Below, piece after piece: positions 8,791 to 10,889 of a stretch of DNA of 10,889 bases. How positions within the stretch are numbered: the stretch's first letter is position 1; every line of letters starts with the position of its first letter. The notes below the pieces were generated by a model. The model had not been told where the DNA came from and made no database searches. It was given only the letters and a program-made list of their open reading frames with translations. A program made the position numbers and the translations under genes. The DNA lies in the NCBI GenBank assembly GCA_030428695.1, contig JAUIEM010000347.1, forward strand, positions 1-10,889. The letters are read 5' to 3'. This DNA comes from a bacterium. Lineage in GTDB: Bacteria; Planctomycetota; J058; JAJDCP01.

Positions 8791-10033
8791 CGCCCGCGTG
8801 CCCCGAGAACAGATCGTGCTGCTGGTCGACGACCAGGAAGACGCCCTCGAGGTGCTGTCCGGGGTGCTCGATCTCGACTACAAGGTGCTGACGGCCACGG
8901 ACCCCCGCGTCGCGTTGGAGATCCTGCGCAAGGAGCCGGTCGACCTGATCATCGCCGACCAGCGCATGCCGGGTATGACCGGCGTCGAGTTCCTGACCGA
9001 ATCCCAGCGTGTCCGGCCCGAGTGCATCCGCATCATGCTGACCGGCTTCGCCGACCTGCAGACCGCGCTCGACGCGATCAACCGGGGCGCGGTGTACCGC
9101 TTCCTGCAGAAGCCCTGGGACCCCCTCGAGCTGCGGCTGGTCACCAAGCAGGGGCTGGAGAAGCTCAGCCTCGCCCGCGCCAACCGCCTGCTGCTCGAGG
9201 AGATCCAGACCCGCAACGACGACCTGCGCCGGGCGCTGCGCGAGCTCAACGAGACCCAGGAAGAGCTGCTCCTGTCCGAGAAGTTCGCCCTGGTCGGCAA
9301 GCTCGCGTCCGACATCATCCACGACATCAACAACCATCTGACCTGCCTGCTCGCGCTCGAAGCGTTCGAGCTCCGCCAGGGACGTTCCCCGAACCCGCAG
9401 TGGTTCTCGAAGGTGATCAAGAAGGTCAAGCAGGCGAAGCGCGAGATCCGTCACATGCTCGAGGAGCTGCGCGACTTCGCCAAGGGCAAGCAGACGCAGC
9501 TCGACACCCGCTGCCAGGAGCTGACCGAGATCGTCACCGACACGATCGAGTTCGCGAGCTACGACCACCTGATCCGCCAGCGGCGGGTCTCGTTCTCGTT
9601 CGAGGAGCGGGCCTTCTGCAAGGTCGACGAGACCCAGATCAAGCAGGTCATCCTCAACCTGCTGCGCAACGCGGCCAAAGCCAGCCAGCCCCGCAGCGAG
9701 GTCCGCCTGCGCCTGCGGACCGACGGCGGCTTCGCCCACCTGGCGGTCACCGATCAGGGCTGCGGGATCGCGGCCGAGGACATCGACCGCATCTGGGACC
9801 CCTTCTTCACCACCGACCCCGAGAAGGGCACGGGTCTCGGTCTCGGGATCTGCCGCCGCATCGCTCAGCGCCACGGCGGCGGGATCGACTGCGAGAGCGA
9901 GGTCGGCGTCGGCACGACCTTCACCCTCTCGCTGCCCCTCGCCAGCGACGAGGAGCTCGCGGCGCGCGCGTCGGAGGCGCGACCGGCCTGCGGCCCGAAG
10001 CACAGCAAGCGGACCCGCGCCTCGTCGACATAG
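8783..10033 (+). CDS. Receiver-histidine kinase protein (PhcR/PhcQ-like)
   Basis: 416 residues, soluble, with no signal peptide or membrane helix. Receiver at 9-128: Asp16/Asp17, phosphoacceptor Asp59 in IIADQRMPG, Thr87 in MLTGF and Lys110 in FLQKPWD. A coiled-coil linker (about 125-168) joins it to a kinase core: His180 in ASDIIHDINNHL, N-box Asn292/Asn296 in QVILNLLRNAAKAS, DQGCGI (324-329) and KGTGLGLGI (348-356). The usual Pro after INN in the His motif is His here. A receiver at the N-terminus means the kinase is itself switched by phosphorylation, as in Ralstonia PhcR, which has a receiver followed by a kinase. It starts 8 bases inside the preceding kinase gene, so the two are co-translated and likely partners. 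The last 30 residues are low-complexity. The stop lies 8 bases from the convergent downstream gene. Confidence 0.94.
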
Positions 10034-10041
10034 GAAGCCCC

Positions 10042-10889
10042 TCAGTCCCCCGGTCCGAGGGCGAACGCCTCGAACAGGCGCTCGATCTGGAAGCGGGTCT
10101 CGGCATCCCACTCCTCCTCACGCAGCCTGCGCAGGGGCACCAGCACCGGCGCGCCGAAGCGCGCGAGGGCCTCCATGCTCGCGCGGCGCGCGTCCGGGTC
10201 GGGGTCGGCGAGCCTGCCGACCAGCGGCCGCACCGCCGCCTCGCTCGGCACGGGCAGCTGGGTCAGGACGCCGCCCTGGCCGTCGACGAAGCCGAGCAGC
10301 CCCCCCCTCTGGAGCGAGCCGGATCCGGGTCTGCTCCCCGTGCGCCTCGAGCACCCAGAGCACGGCCTCGCGCCCGTCCTCGAGGATCTCCCGGCGCCCG
10401 GTCGGCCGCAGCTCGACGGGGCGGCTCGTCCCGTCGAGCGTGACCTGCAAGAGGAGCACGCTCCCGGCCTGGGTGGGATCGATGTGCTCGAGCAGGTGCA
10501 GCTGGTGGGTGGTTCCCGCGAAGATCGGCCTCTCCAGAGGTATCCGCCGGCTCCCGCTCGACCCGGAGTCGTACGCTTCCACGCCGAGCTGGTCCGCGCC
10601 GATCCGGTCGAGACGGAGCCCCATCGTCGTGTCCCCGCCGGCGAGGCGCAGACCGGTGACGAGCGCCCCGCGGTAGCTGCGCAGCCCCTCGGCGTCGAGC
10701 CGCACGACCTCCTCGAGGCGGCCGCCGTTGTAGTAGTCGACCCGGCCCTCGATCCGCACCTCTGCGTCGTCCTCGACGGTCTGGACGTAGAGCTGGTAGG
10801 CGGCGCCGCCGAGCTCGTAGGTGTAGAAGCGTTCCGCGACAGGGAGATCCTGGGCGCAGGCCAAGGTGCACAGGGCAATGAGGAACAGG
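10042..10889 (-). pseudogene. Secreted protein with HEAT-like C-terminus, frameshifted and cut by the window edge
   Basis: The frame enters from the right edge with a hydrophobic stretch LFLIALCTLACA followed by QDLPVAERF, a Sec signal peptide with an AxA-type cleavage site; the true start lies outside. Residues after cleavage show alternating, beta-rich sequence (YELGGAAYQLYVQTVED, then ILEDGREAVLWVLE) of no family I recognise, loosely like periplasmic DUF3108-type domains. Near 10300-10307 the reading must shift by one base. The upstream frame reads HGEQTRIRLAPEGG, then degenerates into Arg/Gly/Ala-rich sequence. The other frame continues sensibly as LLGFVDGQGGVLTQLP. It ends with a HEAT-like helix pair (VRPLVGRLADPDPDARRASM, then LARFGAPVLVPLRRL) and stops at 10042. 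Removing one G from the eight-G run restores one frame. It could be a pseudogene, a phase-variable gene or an assembly error. Function is unknown. Confidence 0.7.
10300..10307 (-). repeat. Eight-G homopolymer at the frameshift point
   Basis: Eight consecutive C on the + strand (G on the coding strand) lie exactly where the two open frames of the secreted-protein gene must be joined. Seven would give an uninterrupted reading frame. Confidence 0.75.

Noticed and set aside
10034..10041. Terminator between the convergent kinase and secreted-protein genes
   Set aside because: Only eight bases separate the stops and no stem-loop with a T run is visible nearby.

Overview
The window is GC-rich throughout, gene-dense, and carries no tRNA, rRNA, CRISPR array or recognisable mobile element. 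GTG/TTG starts, tightly coupled genes, a FabA-type dehydratase, a PhcB-type methyltransferase and large hybrid histidine kinases suggest a Gram-negative proteobacterium or a myxobacterium-like (former Deltaproteobacteria) lineage. That placement is inference from gene content only; no marker gene is present.

Left part (1-3903). A truncated gene entering from the left on the + strand resembles the C-terminus of PGM1-related ATP-grasp ligases. It converges on a - strand run: KAS III (2926-3903), FabA-type dehydratase/isomerase (2336-2929), KAS II (1062-2336), acyl carrier protein (803-1045) and a DUF1304 membrane protein (362-727). The first three genes overlap by 4 and 1 bases, and the ACP follows after 16 bases. 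This looks like a dedicated mini fatty-acid synthase with all visible ketosynthase and dehydratase catalytic residues intact. It has no ketoreductase, enoyl reductase or malonyl transferase, so it would have to borrow those from primary metabolism.

Centre (3904-4082). A 179-base intergenic stretch has an AT-rich core and separates two divergent operons. It holds an extended -10 box facing right, a TATA-like element facing left, a tandem GGTTGG repeat and a short palindrome.

Right part (4083-10033). A + strand run encodes a protein with a PilZ-like N-terminus and a methyltransferase of the PhcB family (3-hydroxy fatty acid methyl ester signal synthesis in Ralstonia), a response regulator with an N-terminal helix-turn-helix, a six-helix membrane kinase of unusual kinase-receiver-kinase architecture, and a receiver-kinase protein. 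The order and content recall the Ralstonia phcBSRQ quorum-sensing operon. The HTH regulator, the second kinase core and the adjacent acyl-synthesis operon are differences. The simplest reading is a single locus that builds an acyl chain, methylates it, senses it and changes transcription through the HTH regulator. This is a hypothesis.

Right edge (10042-10889). A secreted protein with an N-terminal beta-rich domain and HEAT-like C-terminus runs on the - strand and continues beyond the window. It is split by a frameshift at a run of eight G residues.
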